A DNA stretch of 64,000 bases from Streptomyces rugosispiralis (GCF_024505145.1 NZ_JANIAA010000001.1:868001-932000), one strand, 5' to 3'. Counted from the stretch's first letter, positions 13,201 to 23,812 are shown. Made by a program: numbers and translations. Notes: generated by a model not told the origin, from the sequence alone.

Positions 13201-16200
13201 CGGGGCCGGGATCCGGGTTCGGGAGGTGCGGGCCGAGGACTCCACCAGTTTCCCGCTGTGTCTGCGCGCCTATCTCGGCGACCGGCTGGGCTTCGACCTC
13301 GCCTACGATCCGGCGCTGTTCGACGCGGCCACGGTCGAGCGGGCGGCGGCCCAGCTGGAGACGCTGCTGACCGGGATCGCGGACGGCGCCGGGCGGTCGC
13401 TGGACGAGCTGCCGCTGCTGACGGAGGCGGAGCGGCTGCGGGCGGCCGGCGAGTGGAACGCCACCGCCCGGCCGCTGCCGGAGGGCTCGCTGGCCGAGCT
13501 GTTCGCCGAGCGGGTCCGCCACACCCCGGACGCCGTCGCCGTCGCCGACGGCGCCACCTCGCTCAGCTATGCCCGACTCGACGAGTGGGCGGGCCGGCTG
13601 GCCGGTCATCTGCTGCGGTCCGGGGTGCGTCCCGAGGACCGGGTGGCGCTGCTCATGGACCGGTCGGTGGAACTGGTCGTGGCCCAGCTCGCGGTGGTCA
13701 GGGCCGGTGGGGTGTACGTACCGGTGGACGCCCGCGCCCCGCGCGACCGGCGGCGGACGCTACTGGACCAGGCGGGCGCGGCGGTCGTGCTGACGCCGGA
13801 GGAGGTGGCCGCCGCCCGGGAGGGCGAGCCGGTGGCGCCCGCGGTGCCGGTGCACCGGGACCAGCTGGCGTATGTGATGTTCACCTCCGGGTCGACCGGT
13901 GTGCCGAAGGCCGTGGGGGTGCGCCATCGCGATGTGGCGGCGCTCGCCCTCGACCGTGCCTTCGCCGGTGGCGGGCACGCTCGGGTGCCGCTGCATTCGC
14001 CGGTCGCGTTCGACGCCGCCACCTACGAGATGTGGGTGCCGCTGCTGAACGGTGGCCGGGTGGTGGTGACATCGGGCGAGCTGGACGCCGCCGCGGTGCG
14101 CCGTCTGGTGGCCGGGCAGGGGGTGACGGGGCTCTGGCTGACCGCCGGGCTGTTCCGGCTGCTGGCCAGGGACGCGCCGGACTGCTTCACGGGGTTGCGC
14201 GAGGTGTGGACCGGCGGCGATGTGGTGCCCGCGGCCTCGGTGCGCCGGGTGCTGGAGCGCTGCCCGGGGCTGACCGTGGTGGACGGCTACGGGCCGACCG
14301 AGACCACGACCTTCGCCACGTACTTCCCGATGTCCCGCGCCGACGAGGTGCCCGAGGTGGTGCCGATCGGCCGGCCGCTGGACAACATGCGGGTCCACGT
14401 CCTGGACTCCAGGATGCGGATCGTGCCGCCGGGTGTGGTCGGCGAGCTCTTCGTCGCCGGTGAGGGGGTGGCCCGTGGCTACCTCGGCCGCCCAGGACCG
14501 ACCGCCGCGGCGTTCCTCCCCGATCCTCACGGGCCCGCCGGGGAGCGGATGTACCGCACCGGCGATCTGGCGCGACGGCGGCCGGACGGCACGGTGGAGT
14601 TCCTCGGCCGCGCCGATGACCAGGTCAAGGTGCGTGGTTTCCGGATCGAGCCGGGCGAGGTGGAGGGGGTGCTGGCCGGGCATCCCGAGGTGGCGGATGT
14701 CGCGGTGGTGGCCCGCGCGGACGGCCCCGGCGGCAAGCGGCTGGTGGCCTATGTGGTGGCCGCCGGCGACGCTCCGGTGGAGGGTGACCGGCTGCGGGCG
14801 TACGCGGCCGAGCGCCTGCCGGACTACATGGTGCCGTCCGCCGTCGTCCCGCTGGAGGCGCTGCCGCTCGGCCCCACCGGGAAGCTGGACCGCGCGGCGC
14901 TGCCCGCCCCCGCCCCGGACACCCGCCGGACGCCCTACCGGGCGCCGCGCGAGGGGGCCGAACGGGCCGTGGCGGCGGTCTGGGCCGAGGTGCTGGAGGT
15001 GGAACGCGTCGGCGCCGGGGACAACTTCTTCGAGCTGGGTGGCGACTCGATCCTCTCCATCCGGCTCACCTCACGGCTGCGGGAGGTGCTCGGGGTGGAG
15101 CCGTCGCCCCGTCTGGTGTTCACCCATCCGACCGTCGCCGCCCTGGCCGCGGCGCTCGGTGGCGCGGACGGCCGCGGCGCGGACCGGCCCGCGCCGATCA
15201 CACCGGTGGCCCGGGACGGCGAGCTGCCGCTGTCGTATCCGCAGCAGCGGCTGTGGTTCCTGGACTCCTTCGCCCCCGACAGCGCCGAGTACATCACCCC
15301 GCTGGCGCTGCGGATGCGGGGAGCCCTCGATGTGGCCGCGCTCAGTGCGGCGCTGACCGCGCTGGTGGCCCGGCACGAGTCGCTGCGGACCACCTTCGAC
15401 GCGGTGGACGGCCGTGGGGTGCAGATCGTGCACGCCCCCCGGGAGATCCGGCTCGACCCGTACGACCTGTCCCATCTCCCCGCCGCCGAGCGGGAGGCGG
15501 AGCTGCGGGAGCTGCTGGCGTACGAACGGGCGCGCCCGTTCGATCTGCGGCGCGGCCCGCTGCTGCGGACCGGGCTGATCCGGCTCGGCGCCCAGGAGCA
15601 CATGCTGAGCCTGACGCTGCATCACATCATCACGGACGGCTGGTCCACCGGTGTGCTCACCGGCGATCTGCGGGAGCTGTACCGGGCGGCGCTGAGCGGC
15701 GAGCCCGTGGCGCTGCCCCCGCTCCCGGTGAGTTACGCGGACTTCGCAGCCTGGCAGCGGACCGAACTCACGGCTCCCCGGGCGGATGAGGAACTGGCCT
15801 ACTGGACACGGCAGTTGACCGGGGTGCCGCCGCTGGAGGTGCCCACCGACCGGCCCCGCCCCGCGGTGCGGACGAAGAACGGCGACACCGTGGAGTTCAC
15901 GGTGCCCGCCGGGGTGAGCGCACGCCTCAAGGAGTTCGGGCAGGCGCGGGGCACCACCCTGTTCATGACGCTGGTGGCGGCGGCCCAGATCCTGCTGGCC
16001 CGGCTGTCCGGCGGACGGGACATCGCGGTGGGCACCGTCACCTCGGGTCGGGAGCGCCCCGAGGTGGAGCGGCTGATCGGCTTCTTCGTCAACACCCTGG
16101 TGCTGCGCTCCACGGTCGATCCGCACGCCCGCTTCGGCGACTTCCTGGCCGAGGTGCGCGGCACCGTGCTGGACGCCTTCGCCCATCAGGCGGTGCCGTT

Positions 16201-19200
16201 CGAGCGGGTGGTGGACGAGGTGCGGCCGGTGCGGGACACCAGCCGGACACCGCTGTTCCAGGCGATGGTGGTGTTGCAGAACGCCCCGGGGCAGGCGCTT
16301 GAGCTGCCCGGTCTGGAGCTGGCGGACGTGGAGCTCGACAGCCGGACCGCCGCCTTCGACCTCACCTTCGAGTTCGCCGAGGCCGAGGGAGGTGTGCTGC
16401 GCGGGCTGATCGGCTACAGCACCGATCTGTTCGACGCCTCGACCGTGGAGCGGATGGGCACGGCCCTGCGGGCGCTGCTCGCCGGGATCGCGGAGGATCC
16501 CGAGCGGCCGGTGGGCGCGCTGCCGCTGGCCACCCCGGCCGAGCTGCGGCGCACCCTGGTCGAGTGGAACGACACCCGGCTGGAGGCGGACCGGGCCACG
16601 CTGCGCGAGCTGTTCGAGCGGCAGGTGGCCGTCTCGCCGGATGCCACGGCCGTGCGGTACGGGAAGGGCGATCTCACCTTCGCCGAGCTGGACACGGCCG
16701 CGAACCGGCTGGCGCACCGGCTGATCGGCCGGGGCGTGGGGCCGGAGCGGCTGGTGGCGCTGGTGCTGCCGCGTTCGGTGGAGATGCTGGTGGCGCAGCT
16801 GGCCGTGGCGAAGGCGGGCGGCGCGTTCCTGCCGGTCGACCCCGGCTATCCGAAGGAGCGGGTGGCGTTCATGCTGCGGGACGCCGCGCCCTCGGTGGTG
16901 CTCGGCGACGCGGCCTCGGTGTGGGCCGAGGAGGGCCCCGCCGGGCCGCCGCCACTCCGTGGTCTGACGCCGGACCATCCGGCGTATGTCATCTACACCT
17001 CCGGCTCCACCGGTGTGCCCAAAGCGGTCGTGGTCACCCATGCCGGGCTGGCCGGTTTCTCGGCCGCCGCGGCCGCGCACTACGACGTACGGGCCGGGGA
17101 CCGGGTGCTGCAGTTCTCCTCCCCCAGCTTCGACGCCTCCGTCCTGGAGCTGTGTGTCTCGCTGCCCCGTGGCGCGACGCTGGTGATCGGCGACGAGGGC
17201 CCGCTGCTGGGCGAGCGGCTGGCCGAGGTGCTCGGCGGGCAGCGGATCACCCATGCGCTGATCCCCCCGGCCGCGCTGGCCACCGTGGAGGAGACGGATC
17301 GGCGGACCGCGCTGCCGGATCTGCGAACCCTCATCGTCGGCGCCGACGCCTGCTCCGCCGAGCTGGTGGACCGCTGGGCACCTGGGCGGCGGATGGTCAA
17401 CTCCTACGGCCCGACCGAGGCCACGGTGGTGAGCACCTGGTCCGGACCGCTGACCGCCGGGTCGGGGGTGCCGCCGATCGGCCGGCCGATCCCGAACACC
17501 CGGGTCTACGTACTGGACGAGGCGCTGCGCCCGGTGCCGGTGGGTGTGGCCGGGGAGCTGTATGTGGCGGGCACGAGCCTGGCGCGCGGCTATCTGGGCC
17601 GTCCGGGGCTGACCGCCGCGCGGTTCGTGGCCGATCCGTTCGGCCCGGCGGGCGGCCGGATGTACCGCACCGGCGATGTGGTGCGGTGGACCGGCGACGG
17701 TGAACTCGTGTTCCTGGGCCGGGCCGACGACCAGGTCAAGGTGCGGGGCTTCCGGATCGAACTGGGCGAGGTGGAGAGCGCGCTGCGGCGCAGCCCGGAG
17801 GTGCGGGAAGCGGTGGTCGCCGTACGGGAGACCGCCCCGACACCGGAGCAGCCCTCCGGCGGGAAGCGCCTGGTGGGCTATGTGGTCCCGGCGCCGGGCA
17901 CCTCGCCGACCGCCGCCTCGCTGCGCGACGTCCTGGGGCGGACCCTGCCGTCCCATATGGTGCCGTCGGCGTTCGCCACCCTGGACGCCCTTCCGCTCAC
18001 GGCCAACGGCAAGGTGGACCGCGGGGCACTGCCCGATCCGGACCCGGTGCCCGTCACCTCCGGCGCGGGACATGTCGCCCCGCGCACCCCGATGGAGCAC
18101 CGGATCGCGGACATCTGGGCCGATGTGCTCGGCCTGGAGGGGGTGGGCGTGGAGGACAACTTCTTCGAACTCGGCGGGGACTCCATCCTCAGCATCCAGG
18201 TGGTCTCCCGCGCCCGGCAGGCCGGGCTGCGGATGACCACCAAGGACCTGTTCACCCATCAGACGGTGGCGGCGCTCGCCACCGTGACCACGGCCGAGCG
18301 GGACGAGGGCCGCGCGGAGCCGGTGACCGGGTCGCTTCCGCTCACCCCGATCCAGCGCTGGTTCTTCGCCACCCACACCGTGAACCCGCGCCACTTCAAC
18401 CAGTCCACACTGCTGGAGCTGCACCAGGAGCCGGACGAGAAGGCGCTGGAGGGGGCGCTGGCCGCGCTCCTGGCCCACCATGACGCGCTGCGCACCCGGT
18501 TCACCGAGGAGGGCGGCGAGTGGCACGGCCACGTCCCGGAACCGGACGGCGACGGCGCCGTCCTGGACCGCCACGACCTGTCCGGGCTGCCGGCCCGGGA
18601 GGCGGACGCGGCCATGGAGCAGGCGGCCGACGCCCTCCACGCGGGCTTCGACCTGGGCCGGGGGCCGCTGCTGCGAGCCGCGCTGTTCCGCTTCGGCGAG
18701 GCCAGGCGGCCGTTCCTCTTCCTGACCGCGCACCATCTGGTCATCGACGGGGTGTCCTGGCGGATCCTGCTGGACGACCTGGACATCGCCTATCAGCAGG
18801 GCGTACGGGGCGAACCGGTGGACCTCGGCACCAAGACCACCGCCTTCCGCGACTGGGCGCGGCGGCTCGCGGAGCATGTGGCCGGGGGCGGCCTGGACCA
18901 CGAGGCCGACCACTGGTGCGAGGCCCTCGACGCCCGGCCGCTGCCGGTCGACCATCAAGTGGCCGCGCCTGGGCCCGAGATCGGTACGGTGCCGGTCGAG
19001 CTCGACGAGCGGGACACCGAGGCGCTGCTGCGCTCGGCGCCCACCGCCTACCGCACCCGGATCAACGATGTGCTGCTCGCCGCGCTCGCGCTGGCGCTGT
19101 CCCGCTGGACGGGCCAGGAGCGGGTGTCGGTGGAGCTGGAGGGCCATGGGCGCGAGGACATCCTGGACGGTGTCGATCTCTCCCGTACGGTGGGCTGGTT

Positions 19201-19672
19201 CACCACCATGTATCCGGTCTCCTTCGAGCTGCCGGACATCCCCGAGGGCGGACCCGCCGACTGGCGAGGGCTGGTGAAGTCGGTGCGGCGGCGGCTGCGG
19301 ACCGTCCCCGGCAACGGCTTCGGCTTCGGGGCGCTGCGCGCCTTCGGCCCGCCCGAGCCGCGCGAGCGGCTGTCCCGGCACGGCACCGGGCCGCAGATCG
19401 TGTTCAACTACCTCGGCCAGTGGGACGCCCGGTCGGCCGAGTCCCAGGGCGGTCTGGTCCACGCCGAGCACGGCTCGTTCGGCCAGGACCACGATCCACG
19501 CGAGGGCGGCTCCCATCTGCTGGAGGTGGTGGGCGCGGTGCAGGACGGCCGGCTCGGCTTCACCTGGCGCTACCGCCCCGATGTGCACGAGAGGCGGACC
19601 GTGGAGGCGGTGGCCGGGGACTTCGCGGAGGCACTGCGCCGGATCGCCGGGGACTGCCGGGGCGCCGTATGA
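2..19672 (+). CDS. Five-module non-ribosomal peptide synthetase, 5' end missing
   Basis: Cytosolic multimodular NRPS that activates amino acids and joins them on carrier-protein thioesters. The frame is open from the left edge to TGA at 19670, giving 6556 visible residues; the true start lies upstream. Domain order is C-A-T-E, C-A-T, C-A-T-E, C-A-T, C-A-T-E. All five carrier domains keep GGDSI. C domains show HHxxxDGWS, and the E domains show HHxxxDxxSW with EGHGRE and TVGWFT. The C domains after the two internal E domains (motifs [20 protein letters not shown]) are of the type that accepts a D-residue donor; the others look LCL-like. The protein ends after an E domain, with no thioesterase or reductase. 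One in-frame TTA codon lies at 12284-12286. The stop overlaps the exporter start (ATGA). The product family was not identified. Confidence 0.97.
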   Translation: MRPAAHVPLPVADLTGADGDAEALDRLLLAEYARPFELRTGPALRALLIRLAEDAHVLLLTAHHIVTDGWSMGVLQDELCALYDAGPGADPLPPVPVQYPDFAVWQRERLSGAALDRQLDYWKGRLDGVVPLELPTDRPRPAAPTSAGAIHEFTVGRATADRLRALAAHERTTLFTALVAACQGLFARWSGQDDIAIGTVTSGRGRTELERAVGFFVNTVVLRSAVDTARSYRELLADAGATVLDAFAHDEAPYQRLVEAVGARREAGRNPLFDAMVLLHSAPRGAPRLSGLAATGVAVPRRSATFDLSVEFVEDGEELRGLLEYSTELFDQATAERMAGHLLVLLDGVAAEPDRPVRELPLLTDGERRRMSAAGHGPVLAVEPATFPAVFEAAAARTPEATALVASDASYGFAELNAAANRLAHHLIARGVGPERVVGVRLPRTSDMIVAILGVLKAGGVYLPLDPELPAERLAFLLADAEPALVLDEAALRAVPATLPVANPTDADRTAALRPDGAAYVLYTSGSTGRPKGVAVEHRSMVNLLVGHREGFVAEAGGGPLRAALTASFSFDTSLEGLLLLADGHELHLIDEATRLDPAALVARVAEHRIDFLDLTPSYLRQLLPAGLLDHPRHRPRVLMLGGEAIGSSLWRRLADTPGTTAYNFYGPTECTVDALAARIGGAGRPVVGRPLGNLRAHVLDSRLQPVPVGVAGELYLAGEQVARGYRGRPGLTAARFVADPYGPAGSRMYRTGDLARWTADGELDYLGRADDQVKIRGHRIEPGEIEAALLDLPAVAEAAVVAVTDDRGHVRLAAYYVPAPGGEPPASGELRAALGRTLPGHMVPGAFVALDAMPLNTSGKLDRRALPAPRLDADRPERDTTAPRTEAERELARIWAEALGARTVGVNDNFFELGGDSILSIQIVSRARQAGFALTSRDVFLHQTIAELAAAVAPRDAPEAAAYEPAEVAGPAPLTPIQHWFFATHGPLRHFTMSMVLDLPHELDEGALEAALDAVVAHHPALRTRFVQGEDGGWRQLADGAPGGPVLRRHDLSGLGGAEGTAAAEAAAEAARAELDLATGALLRGALLRRGAGARPRLFLTVHHLAVDSVSWRVLLGDLESAYRQAAAGEPVRPEPASTSFTTWAHRLGERVRRGELDGDLPYWEGVLRAGGTDLPVDRPGTATAGSTRTVRVTLDREVTDGLLRRVPGAYRTQINDVLLAALGRVLAGWTGEDRVLVAMEGHGREELDAAVDLSRTVGWFTTQYPVALTLPGDGWGAVLKSVKEQLRAVPHRGLSHEALAYLSAPDSPARALAGAPLPGICFNYHGQWDSGGDGGAFTLTGESLGRDLAADEPSVYPLDVSAVVSDGELELTWLYSDRVHDVATVRGLADGMLTALREIVAHCDGPDAGGRTPSDFPLARLDQAAVDRLVGDGRQIEDVYPLTPLQEGMLFHRLVGGEEDVYLDQATLILDGVGDPEAFARAWQETVDRTPVLRTGVVWEGVERPLQIVRHRAGVPVTLLDWRGLPEERREAELERFRAEDLARGIDLAAPPLMRLAVARLTDARVALMWTSHHLVLDGWSLAQVFTEVCERYTAAAQGRAPALPARRPFRDYLQWLDGRDGQEAERHWRDVLAGFTAPTPLPADREAMESHRARSSATVAVSLTPEVSEELRRTARSGGLTVNTIVQGAWALLLSRYGGEEDVVFGTTVSGRPAELAGVESMVGMFINTLPTRVRVDTARNTGDWLRDLQMAQSASRRHESVSLAQVAGWSEIPAGTPLFDSMVAFENYPFDDSSAREAGLRIVEVRSIDATNFGLSLRAHLSDRLGFDLGYDPGLFDARTAAALADRLCRLLTAIAADPDRPLRALPWTTAEERRRILVDWGGGDAAGEAPERTLVELFEEQAARAPGAIAVSCAGVSLSYAELDARAGRLAHRLIAEGAGRERYVALALPRSPEMIVAIVAVLKTGAAYLPLDPDQPSGRIARMLADAEPVTLLTTAAFAARLGGDDGADPRVTRLCLDDPALLADLERRPATLPAGSGPLPESPAYAIYTSGSTGLPKGVVIPHSNVVRLFSRTREWFAYDTSDVWTLFHSYAFDFSVWEIWGPLLHGGRLVVVPYAVSRSPEDFLRLLADEGVTVLSQTPSAFQGLMRADEERPGAQLALRRVVFGGEALDARRLAGWYARHPDTSPVLVNMYGITETTVHVTYAPLDRAATSVAASAIGTGIPDLRVHVLDEALQPVPPGAVGELYVAGAGLARGYLRRPGLTASRFVADPYGPAGSRMYRTGDLARWSADGELEYLGRADDQVKIRGFRIEPGEIEAALAAHPGVGDAVVTVREDQPGVRRLVAHVVAAGSAAPPQAGELREFLQRSLPAQMIPAAFVALAALPLTANGKLDRRALPAPGLDGFAASAERIAPRTEAERTVARVWAEVLPVEEAGATDDFFALGGDSILAIRVASRLRAAFGAEVTPRALFTHTTVAELAAALSAPETDGTPDDGGAADAIPAVPRDGELPLSFAQARLWFLDSFDGGGTEYVTPFALRLRGRLDTAALRTALDALVARHEPLRTTFAEVDGRGVQRVHAPYPVALPVHDLTDHPAAERERELERLLERDGATPFDLRTGPLLRASLIRLDDEEHVLTLTMHHIVTDGWSTAVISADLSELYGAAVMARRPALAPLPLGYADYAAWQRDPLGGAARMEPQLEYWRERLADLAPLELPTDRPRPAVQTRCGALLEFTLPAALVERLRAAGRRRDGTLFMTLLATCQVLLARWSGQEDIAVGTVTSGRERAELEHLVGMFVNTLVLRTRVAADEPFEELLTRVRGTVLDAFAHQDVPFERIVDALQPERDTSRTPLFQVMVALHNLGAEVPDLPGLTVEAVRVPGRTAGFDLGFDFVTGPGGLTGFVEYNTDLFDAATVERMVRQLRLLLRAVAEDTGRRVGELPLLTAGERRTVLEEWNGTALAVPDTTFPGLFEERAARAPGATALVASDASYDFAGLNAAANRLAHHLIALGVGPEKVVAVRLPRTADLMVALLAVLKAGGTQLYVDPGLPAERARFLLDDAAPEVVLTPETLRDAPLDGLPDTDPTDADRLSPLLPEHTAYITYTSGSTGRPKGVAVEHRQLVNLCLDHRAGLIAPHQAEAGRPLRSALTAAFSFDTSWEGAVFLASGQEVHLVDDAIRLDPAALVALVEDRGLDFLDVTPSYLHELMAAGLFTGDRHRPRIVMVGGEALGAALWRELRAVPGVAAYNFYGPTECAVDAVYGELAGLGDRPLIGRPGRNLRAYVLDGALRPVPPGVPGELHLAGAQVARGYLRRPGLTSAHFVADPYGPPGSRMYRTGDRARWTADGTLEFLGRADEQLKIRGFRIEPGEIEAALLGHPAVQEAVVVAREDTGHRRLVAYLVTCSGVPTHAPDPVELRALLKRTLPDYMVPAAFVTLDRMPRTDSGKVDRRALPAPPDRPEQGSPYVAPRTPAETVLAGVWAEVLGVPAVGVEDNFFALGGDSILSIQIVSRARQAGLTLTSKDVFRHQTVAELALSVETARRQPPAETAGAVAGPAPLTPIQHWYLDGRRPGDRHHFTMSHRLELTGDLDEGALRQAVDALVAHHAALRTRFLVVDGQWRQEVLPTAPGGVLERHDLSGLDDAGRAEAVREATVAAQTGLDIAEGAVLRALLFTFGPGQAPELLLTAHHLVVDGVSWRVLLGDLETAYRGAAAGGAPALPPPSSAFTRWAARLADHVRSGGLDGDLAYWTGVARSAPAALPVDREGPNTHETAATVTTVLGRAETEALLRQVPGVYRTRINDVLLAALGRSLARWTGGDTVLIGVEGHGREDLFEDLDLSRTVGWFTAEYPLALAVDAGAGWRETLRSVKEQLRAVPHHGLGHGALRQPAPEGSPAAELRDGPSPQIVFNYHGQWDVAAADESAPGLYRAALPVTGQDAAPGETRPCLLEVTGAVQDGRLELGWSYPARMYDEATVRRVADDCLAALKEIVAHCAEPGAGGRTPSDFPLARLDQRQVDLIAGDGGAVEDVYPLTPLQAGMLFHGLVDTGGAYFDQIAIRIGGIADPDAFAAAWRRVVDRTPGLRTSVRWEGLAEPVQVVHRRAELPTVRLDWRELTPSAREEALRRLLAEDRAAGMELTSAPLSRIAVAGLPDDEVMLVWTSHHLMLDGWSTGQVFAEVCGTYAALVAGRSPRPPARRAFRDFLGWLGEQDQERAERHWREVLAGFGTRTPLPYDRPPREAHRTTSTALTRLELTEEVSARLRETARGGGLTVNTVVQGAWALLLSRYGGVRDVVFGTTVSGRPEGLPGVETMVGMFINTVPTRAVAEGGREVVAWLRELQEQQSESRRFDFVALPRIQALSAIPAGEALFDSMVVFENYPFDEASAAGAGIRVREVRAEDSTSFPLCLRAYLGDRLGFDLAYDPALFDAATVERAAAQLETLLTGIADGAGRSLDELPLLTEAERLRAAGEWNATARPLPEGSLAELFAERVRHTPDAVAVADGATSLSYARLDEWAGRLAGHLLRSGVRPEDRVALLMDRSVELVVAQLAVVRAGGVYVPVDARAPRDRRRTLLDQAGAAVVLTPEEVAAAREGEPVAPAVPVHRDQLAYVMFTSGSTGVPKAVGVRHRDVAALALDRAFAGGGHARVPLHSPVAFDAATYEMWVPLLNGGRVVVTSGELDAAAVRRLVAGQGVTGLWLTAGLFRLLARDAPDCFTGLREVWTGGDVVPAASVRRVLERCPGLTVVDGYGPTETTTFATYFPMSRADEVPEVVPIGRPLDNMRVHVLDSRMRIVPPGVVGELFVAGEGVARGYLGRPGPTAAAFLPDPHGPAGERMYRTGDLARRRPDGTVEFLGRADDQVKVRGFRIEPGEVEGVLAGHPEVADVAVVARADGPGGKRLVAYVVAAGDAPVEGDRLRAYAAERLPDYMVPSAVVPLEALPLGPTGKLDRAALPAPAPDTRRTPYRAPREGAERAVAAVWAEVLEVERVGAGDNFFELGGDSILSIRLTSRLREVLGVEPSPRLVFTHPTVAALAAALGGADGRGADRPAPITPVARDGELPLSYPQQRLWFLDSFAPDSAEYITPLALRMRGALDVAALSAALTALVARHESLRTTFDAVDGRGVQIVHAPREIRLDPYDLSHLPAAEREAELRELLAYERARPFDLRRGPLLRTGLIRLGAQEHMLSLTLHHIITDGWSTGVLTGDLRELYRAALSGEPVALPPLPVSYADFAAWQRTELTAPRADEELAYWTRQLTGVPPLEVPTDRPRPAVRTKNGDTVEFTVPAGVSARLKEFGQARGTTLFMTLVAAAQILLARLSGGRDIAVGTVTSGRERPEVERLIGFFVNTLVLRSTVDPHARFGDFLAEVRGTVLDAFAHQAVPFERVVDEVRPVRDTSRTPLFQAMVVLQNAPGQALELPGLELADVELDSRTAAFDLTFEFAEAEGGVLRGLIGYSTDLFDASTVERMGTALRALLAGIAEDPERPVGALPLATPAELRRTLVEWNDTRLEADRATLRELFERQVAVSPDATAVRYGKGDLTFAELDTAANRLAHRLIGRGVGPERLVALVLPRSVEMLVAQLAVAKAGGAFLPVDPGYPKERVAFMLRDAAPSVVLGDAASVWAEEGPAGPPPLRGLTPDHPAYVIYTSGSTGVPKAVVVTHAGLAGFSAAAAAHYDVRAGDRVLQFSSPSFDASVLELCVSLPRGATLVIGDEGPLLGERLAEVLGGQRITHALIPPAALATVEETDRRTALPDLRTLIVGADACSAELVDRWAPGRRMVNSYGPTEATVVSTWSGPLTAGSGVPPIGRPIPNTRVYVLDEALRPVPVGVAGELYVAGTSLARGYLGRPGLTAARFVADPFGPAGGRMYRTGDVVRWTGDGELVFLGRADDQVKVRGFRIELGEVESALRRSPEVREAVVAVRETAPTPEQPSGGKRLVGYVVPAPGTSPTAASLRDVLGRTLPSHMVPSAFATLDALPLTANGKVDRGALPDPDPVPVTSGAGHVAPRTPMEHRIADIWADVLGLEGVGVEDNFFELGGDSILSIQVVSRARQAGLRMTTKDLFTHQTVAALATVTTAERDEGRAEPVTGSLPLTPIQRWFFATHTVNPRHFNQSTLLELHQEPDEKALEGALAALLAHHDALRTRFTEEGGEWHGHVPEPDGDGAVLDRHDLSGLPAREADAAMEQAADALHAGFDLGRGPLLRAALFRFGEARRPFLFLTAHHLVIDGVSWRILLDDLDIAYQQGVRGEPVDLGTKTTAFRDWARRLAEHVAGGGLDHEADHWCEALDARPLPVDHQVAAPGPEIGTVPVELDERDTEALLRSAPTAYRTRINDVLLAALALALSRWTGQERVSVELEGHGREDILDGVDLSRTVGWFTTMYPVSFELPDIPEGGPADWRGLVKSVRRRLRTVPGNGFGFGALRAFGPPEPRERLSRHGTGPQIVFNYLGQWDARSAESQGGLVHAEHGSFGQDHDPREGGSHLLEVVGAVQDGRLGFTWRYRPDVHERRTVEAVAGDFAEALRRIAGDCRGAV
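4318..7485 (+). other. NRPS module 2 (C-A-T), predicted L-Thr
   Basis: C about 4318-5640 begins [10 protein letters not shown] and carries [10 protein letters not shown], fitting a domain that takes a D-configured donor from module 1. A about 5700-7225; T about 7270-7480 (GGDSILAI). The pocket reads D-F-W-S-V-G-M-V-H-K, one or two residues from the well-known threonine code DFWNIGMVHK. No E domain, so the residue stays L. Confidence 0.85.
7540..12040 (+). other. NRPS module 3 (C-A-T-E), same pocket as module 1, D-residue
   Basis: LCL-like C about 7540-8880 (HHIVTDGWS), A about 8945-10420, T about 10450-10655, E about 10700-12030 ([10 protein letters not shown]). The pocket reads D-T-E-D-M-G-F-V-D-K, the same ten residues as module 1, so both should load the same amino acid. 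Confidence 0.85.
12115..15160 (+). other. NRPS module 4 (C-A-T), predicted L-Val
   Basis: C about 12115-13435 ([21 protein letters not shown]-donor type), A about 13490-14915, T about 14950-15160 (GGDSILSI). The pocket reads D-A-Y-W-W-G-G-T-F-K, which matches a code I associate with valine. The in-frame TTA codon at 12284-12286 lies in this C domain. Confidence 0.85.
15190..19669 (+). other. NRPS module 5 (C-A-T-E), hydrophobic D-residue, no release domain
   Basis: LCL-like C about 15190-16555 (HHIITDGWS), A about 16600-18045, T about 18090-18290, E about 18330-19660 ([18 protein letters not shown]). The pocket reads D-A-L-L-I-G-S-V-V-K, pointing to a hydrophobic or aromatic residue without a firm assignment. 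The polypeptide ends directly after this E domain. Confidence 0.85.
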
Positions 19673-20919
19673 CCGCGGCCCCGCCGGTGTCCCCGCCGGT
19701 TCCGCTGTCGCGCAACCGGGACTACCGGCTGCTGTGGGGCGGTCAGGCGCTCTCGGAGTTCGGCTTCCACACGGCGCTGATCGCGTTTCCGCTGCTGGTC
19801 CTCGCGCTCACCGGTTCGGGCGCCGCCTCCGGTCTGGTCATGGGCACCATCGCCGCCGCGCAGATGGTGGCCGGGCTCCCGGCGGGTGTCCTGGTGGACC
19901 GCTACGACCGCAAGGCCATCATGCTGGGCTGTGAGGCGGCCCAGGCGGTCTCGGCCATCAGCCTGGTGGCCGCCGTGTGGGCGGGCGCGGTCACCGTCTG
20001 GCACATGGTCGTCGTGGCGGCGGTGTTCGGGGCGAGCGCGGCCCTCTTCGAACCGGCGGAGAGCGCGTCGTTGCCCGGTCTGGTGGCGGAGGAGCATCTG
20101 CCCACGGCGGTGGCGATGAACACGGCACGGGCCTCGATGGGGCAGCTGGCGGGCACCGCGACCGGCGGGTTCCTGTTCGCCGTGGGGCGGTTCGTGCCCT
20201 TCCTGGTGGACGCCGTGACGCACACGCTCTCCTTCGTCGCGCTGTTCTTCGTCCGGCTGCCCCGGCGGGAGCGGTCCGCGGTCGGGGCGGGCCCGCTGGG
20301 CCGGGAGGCGCTGGCCGGGCTGCGGTGGGTGTGGCGGGAGCGCCGGATCCGGGTCACGGTGGTGTGCGCGGTGGTGCTCAACCTGTTCTTCAGCGCCTTC
20401 TACCTCGTCGTCATCGTGCTCGCCGAGTCCCGGGGGGTGCCCTCCGGGGAGGTCGGCGTGATGGCGGCCATGCTCGGGGTGGGCGGGGTGGCGGGCGCGC
20501 TGCTGGCGCCCGTACTGCACCGCCGGCTGGGGGCGTACGGCGGGATCATCGCGGCGTTCTGGGCGCTGGCCGTGCTCGCCCCGGTCACCGTGCTGATGGA
20601 CAGCGGCTATCTCATCGGGGTGCTGTTCGCCCTGATCGCGCTGTTCCCGCCGACGGCGAACACCGCGATCATGACCGACCAACTGCTGCGCACCCCGGAC
20701 GAGCTGCGCGGCAGGCTCACCAGCACACTCGTCCTGGCCTGCGGTGCCGCGGGCGCGGCGGGCCCCGCGCTGGGCGGATCGCTCGCCCAGGCCCTGCCGG
20801 GCGACCGGGCGATCCTGCTCTGCTCGGCGGGGATGGCCGTCGCGGCCGTCCTGGCCACCGTCAGCCCGACCCTGCGCACGCTGTCCCGCCGCCATGAGGC
20901 CGGGCGGCCGGCCGACTGA
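19669..20919 (+). CDS. MFS exporter of the NRPS locus (EntS/MFS_3-like)
   Basis: A 416-residue inner-membrane transporter of the major facilitator superfamily, of the EntS-like group that exports siderophores and peptides. It has about 12 hydrophobic segments and the loop motif [12 protein letters not shown] between segments 2 and 3. The ATG overlaps the synthetase stop as ATGA, so the two genes are probably translationally coupled and the likely cargo is the NRPS product. It could also give self-resistance; the substrate cannot be read from sequence. Confidence 0.9.
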   Translation: MTAAPPVSPPVPLSRNRDYRLLWGGQALSEFGFHTALIAFPLLVLALTGSGAASGLVMGTIAAAQMVAGLPAGVLVDRYDRKAIMLGCEAAQAVSAISLVAAVWAGAVTVWHMVVVAAVFGASAALFEPAESASLPGLVAEEHLPTAVAMNTARASMGQLAGTATGGFLFAVGRFVPFLVDAVTHTLSFVALFFVRLPRRERSAVGAGPLGREALAGLRWVWRERRIRVTVVCAVVLNLFFSAFYLVVIVLAESRGVPSGEVGVMAAMLGVGGVAGALLAPVLHRRLGAYGGIIAAFWALAVLAPVTVLMDSGYLIGVLFALIALFPPTANTAIMTDQLLRTPDELRGRLTSTLVLACGAAGAAGPALGGSLAQALPGDRAILLCSAGMAVAAVLATVSPTLRTLSRRHEAGRPAD

Positions 20920-20953
20920 CCGCCATCCGCCACTTCACCGACCATTTTCCCGG

Positions 20954-21009
20954 CCTGACCGATCCAACCGATCCGACCGACCTGACCGACCTGACCGACC
21001 TGACCGATC
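20954..21009 (+). repeat. Short degenerate tandem repeat before the MbtH gene
   Basis: A run of CTGACCGAC / GATCCAACC-like 9-mers, about six copies, fills most of the gap between the exporter stop and the MbtH gene. It ends just before the AGGAG ribosome binding site. The unit is not a multiple of known operators and no open frame uses it. Confidence 0.75.
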
Positions 21010-21029
21010 ATCGACAGGAGAGACCGACC

Positions 21030-21233
21030 ATGGACGACAACGCCCGCTACCAGGTGCTGCGCAACGACGAGGACCAGTACTCGCTGTGGCCCGCCAACCT
21101 CGAGGTGCCCGAGGGCTGGCACGCCGTCGGCAAGGAGGGCACCAAGGACGAGTGCTCCGCGTACGTCGACGAGGTGTGGACCGACATGCGGCCGCGCAGC
21201 CTGCGCGAACGCATGGACAACGCGGCCTCCTGA
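21030..21233 (+). CDS. mbtH: MbtH-like protein
   Basis: A 67-residue chaperone of NRPS adenylation domains; it binds the A domain and aids folding and activity. The family signature is complete: NDEDQYSLWP, then VPEGW, then VWTDMRPRSL. An AGGAG site lies about 10 bases before the ATG. It sits 110 bases after the exporter gene on the same strand, so it belongs to the synthetase operon and probably serves one or more of its five A domains. Confidence 0.96.
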   Translation: MDDNARYQVLRNDEDQYSLWPANLEVPEGWHAVGKEGTKDECSAYVDEVWTDMRPRSLRERMDNAAS

Positions 21234-21382
21234 CCCGGGCCTCGTAACACGGCGCGGCCGGCGCGTGCCGGCGCCGGCCGCACCGGGCCCCTCAACTTCC
21301 CCGTACGATCACGCGGTTACCATCCTTTGGACAGTCGGCCGCGGCGTGAGGGATCACGCCCGGATACGGAGGAGAACACCAC

Positions 21383-22246
21383 GTGACCGCGCAAGGGGTA
21401 GCATCCCAGACCGGAAGCGGGCCGGAGCCCCCCAACACCCCCCTCAACCAGGGACGACCGCACAGCGCCCGGATGTACGACTACTTCCTGGGCGGCAAGG
21501 ACAACTACGTCGCCGACCGTGAGGCCGCGGCCAAGGTGCTCACCCTGTGGCCAGGTGTCATGATCGCCGCCCGGACCAACCGGGCCTGGATGCACCGCGC
21601 GATCCGGTTCCTCGCCGCCGAGCGGGGCATCCGCCAGTTCCTCGACATCGGCACCGGCATTCCCACCCGGCCGAATCTGCACGAGGTCGCCCAGGGGATC
21701 GCCCCGGAGGCCCGGGTCGTCTACGTGGACAACGACCCCATCGTCCTCGCCCACGCCCAGGCCCTGCTCAAGAGCCGCCCCGAGGGCCGCACCGCCTATG
21801 TGCACGGGGACGTCACCGAGCCCGAGGCCATCCTCGCCTCGCCCGACCTCACCGAGGTGCTGGACCTCTCCCAGCCGGTCGCGCTGAGCCTGGTCTCGCT
21901 CCTGCATTTCGTGCCCGACGAGTGGGGCCCGTACGACCTCGTCCAGCGGCTGGTCGACGCGCTCGCCCCCGGCTCGTTCCTGGTGCTGAGCCACATCACC
22001 CCGGACTTCGACCCCGAGGCCACCCAGAAGACCGTGCAGGTCTACCACAGCGGCGGCATCCAGGGGCAGATCCGCAGCAGGGACGAGGTGGAGCGCTTCT
22101 TCACCGGTCTGGAGCTGGTCGAACCGGGTCTGGAGGTGCCGCACCGCTGGCGCACCGACCTGGCCGAAAGGGACTCCCATGTGGAGACCGGCGATGTGAC
22201 CGACGAAGAGGTCTCCTTCTGGGCGGGCGTCGCGCGGAAGTCCTGA
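21383..22246 (+). CDS. SAM-dependent methyltransferase, DUF574/SCO-type
   Basis: A 287-residue member of the actinomycete S-adenosylmethionine methyltransferase-like family formerly called DUF574. It has N-terminal RPHSARMYDYFLGGKDNY, the SAM-loop-like FLDIGTGIPT, and VVYVDNDPIVLAHA, where an acidic residue would hold the ribose. Starts at GTG with GGAGGAG 8-9 bases upstream. It has its own gap of about 150 bases after the MbtH gene and is convergent with the ferredoxin gene, so membership of the NRPS cluster is uncertain. Many paralogues occur per Streptomyces genome and most substrates are unknown. Confidence 0.88.
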   Translation: MTAQGVASQTGSGPEPPNTPLNQGRPHSARMYDYFLGGKDNYVADREAAAKVLTLWPGVMIAARTNRAWMHRAIRFLAAERGIRQFLDIGTGIPTRPNLHEVAQGIAPEARVVYVDNDPIVLAHAQALLKSRPEGRTAYVHGDVTEPEAILASPDLTEVLDLSQPVALSLVSLLHFVPDEWGPYDLVQRLVDALAPGSFLVLSHITPDFDPEATQKTVQVYHSGGIQGQIRSRDEVERFFTGLELVEPGLEVPHRWRTDLAERDSHVETGDVTDEEVSFWAGVARKS

Positions 22247-22268
22247 CGCGGGGTCTCCCGGACAGGGT

Positions 22269-22493
22269 TCAGGGACGCGGTCCGACGGTCGTGGTGCCGT
22301 CGCGGATGGTGATCGCCAGCGCGGGACAGGAGTCCGCCGCGTCCAGCACCCGCTCCTCCTCCGGGACCTCCTCGCGTCGCGGCCGGGCGTGCTCCTCGTC
22401 CAGGGCGAACAGGTCGGGGGCGATACCGGCGCACATGCCGGACGCCATGCACCGGCCGCCGTCGACCTCCGCCTTCCAGGTCATCCGGCTCAC
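22269..22493 (-). CDS. Three-cysteine ferredoxin, partner of the adjacent P450
   Basis: A 74-residue ferredoxin that passes electrons to a cytochrome P450. Three cluster-binding cysteines are visible, in CMASGMC and later SCPALAI, the usual pattern of Streptomyces P450-coupled [3Fe-4S] ferredoxins. The GTG at 22493 overlaps the P450 stop (GTGA), so I chose it as the start; an ATG at 22484 is the alternative. A longer upstream reading frame runs inside the P450 gene and is not coding. Tight coupling to the P450 predicts dedicated electron delivery. Confidence 0.92.
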   Translation of the reverse strand: MSRMTWKAEVDGGRCMASGMCAGIAPDLFALDEEHARPRREEVPEEERVLDAADSCPALAITIRDGTTTVGPRP

Positions 22494-23680
22494 CACCCGA
22501 TGGGCATGACGCGGGGCCCGCGGACCAGCATCCGGCCCTTCCACTCCACATCCCCGGCCAGCCGCAGGGTCGGGAAGCGGGCGATCAGCGCGCCGAGCGC
22601 CTCCTGGAGCTCCAGCCGGGCCAGGGGCGCGCCCAGGCAGTGGTGCACACCGTGGCCGAAGCCCAGGTGCTGGGTGGCGGGGCGGGCGACGTTCAGGGTG
22701 CCGGGCTCGTCGAAGCGCAGCGCGTCGCGGTTGGCCGAGCCGACGGCGACGAGCACGGGCTCCCCGGCGCGCACCAGGGTGCCGCCCACCTCGACGTCCT
22801 CGGTGGCGTAACGGGGCATGGAGGCCGCCATGCCCAGCGGGACGAAGCGCAACAGCTCCTCGACGGCGCCGTGGAGGAGAGCGGGCTCCTCGCGCAGCCG
22901 GCGCAGTTCGTCCGGGTGGTCCAGCAGCGTCAGCACGAAATTGGGGATCTGGGTGGCCGTGGTCTCGTGCCCGGCCACCAGGATGCCCACGCACAGATCG
23001 ACGAGCTCGAGCTCGGACAGCCGGTCGCCCGCGTCCCTCGCCTCGATCAGCGAGGTCATGATGTCGTCCCGCGGGCTGATGCGATGGTCCTCGATCAGCC
23101 CGGCCATATAGGCGCGCAGCTCATCGGTGTTGCGGCTGAACTCCTCCGCGCTCAGGGAGCTGGTGGACAGCGCGGCGTCGCTCCAGGCGCGGAACTTGGG
23201 CCGGTCCTCCTCCGGGACGCCGAGCATGGTGCAGATGACCCCGACCGGAATGGGCAGGGCGTAGCGGTCGACGAGATCGACGGGTGGCCCGGCGGCCTCG
23301 AGCTGGTCGAGCAGGCCATGGGTCAACTGCCGGACCCACGGGCGGAGTTTCTCCACCTGGTGGACGGTGAACGCCTTGGCGACGAGGGTGCGCAGCCGGG
23401 TGTGGTCGGGCGGGTCCATGGTCAGGATGCCGCTGTCGCGCCGGCCCTCGGACTGCCGTGGCTCGTCGTGGTGGAGCGCCGCGGCCCGGCTGAAGCGCCG
23501 GTCCCCGAGCACCAGCCGGGCGTCGGCGTACCGCGTGGCCAGCCAGGCGGGCTCGCCGTAGGGCATGCGCACCCGGAGTAATCCGGTGTGGTTCCTGGCC
23601 TGGTCGTACGCCTCGCTGAGCGCGAGCCCCTCGGCGGAGTTGAAGGGATAGGCGATGGGTGTCGTCTCCGCTGTGGTCAC
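22490..23680 (-). CDS. Cytochrome P450 (bacterial class I)
   Basis: A 396-residue soluble monooxygenase. The I-helix motif AGHETT is at about 236-241, ExxR at 275-278 (ELLR), and the haem loop FGHGVHHCLG puts the haem-binding cysteine at about 348. Codon 34 is TTA (23579-23581), implying bldA-dependent translation. The ferredoxin gene follows with a 4-base overlap, and a TetR gene is divergent with a palindrome 15-30 bases upstream of this start. It may hydroxylate or cross-link the NRPS product or a bound residue, but the opposite orientation leaves this as inference. Confidence 0.95.
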   Translation of the reverse strand: MTTAETTPIAYPFNSAEGLALSEAYDQARNHTGLLRVRMPYGEPAWLATRYADARLVLGDRRFSRAAALHHDEPRQSEGRRDSGILTMDPPDHTRLRTLVAKAFTVHQVEKLRPWVRQLTHGLLDQLEAAGPPVDLVDRYALPIPVGVICTMLGVPEEDRPKFRAWSDAALSTSSLSAEEFSRNTDELRAYMAGLIEDHRISPRDDIMTSLIEARDAGDRLSELELVDLCVGILVAGHETTATQIPNFVLTLLDHPDELRRLREEPALLHGAVEELLRFVPLGMAASMPRYATEDVEVGGTLVRAGEPVLVAVGSANRDALRFDEPGTLNVARPATQHLGFGHGVHHCLGAPLARLELQEALGALIARFPTLRLAGDVEWKGRMLVRGPRVMPIGW

Positions 23681-23695
23681 CGTGACCTCCCTTGC

Positions 23696-23711
23696 GTAAG
23701 CACGTGCTTAC
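23696..23711. promoter_or_regulatory. Perfect 16-bp palindrome, probable TetR operator
   Basis: GTAAGCACGTGCTTAC is its own reverse complement. It lies in the 132-base gap between the divergent P450 and TetR genes, close to the P450 start. Size and place fit an operator for the TetR product controlling the P450-ferredoxin operon and perhaps itself. Confidence 0.8.
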
Positions 23712-23812
23712 AAACGTAGGAGGCGGCTGCTGGTACGGTCAACGGCCCCTTTGCGCCGTTGATCCGACGGGCCGGAGGGTAATCGCCGGAGGCAGACGAG
23801 AGGGGTGTCGTG

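Noticed and set aside
2..19672. Naming the NRPS product
   Set aside because: Only modules 2 and 4 have familiar codes, the upstream modules are missing, and the D-X-Thr-D-X-Val-D-Y pattern did not match a compound I can name with confidence.
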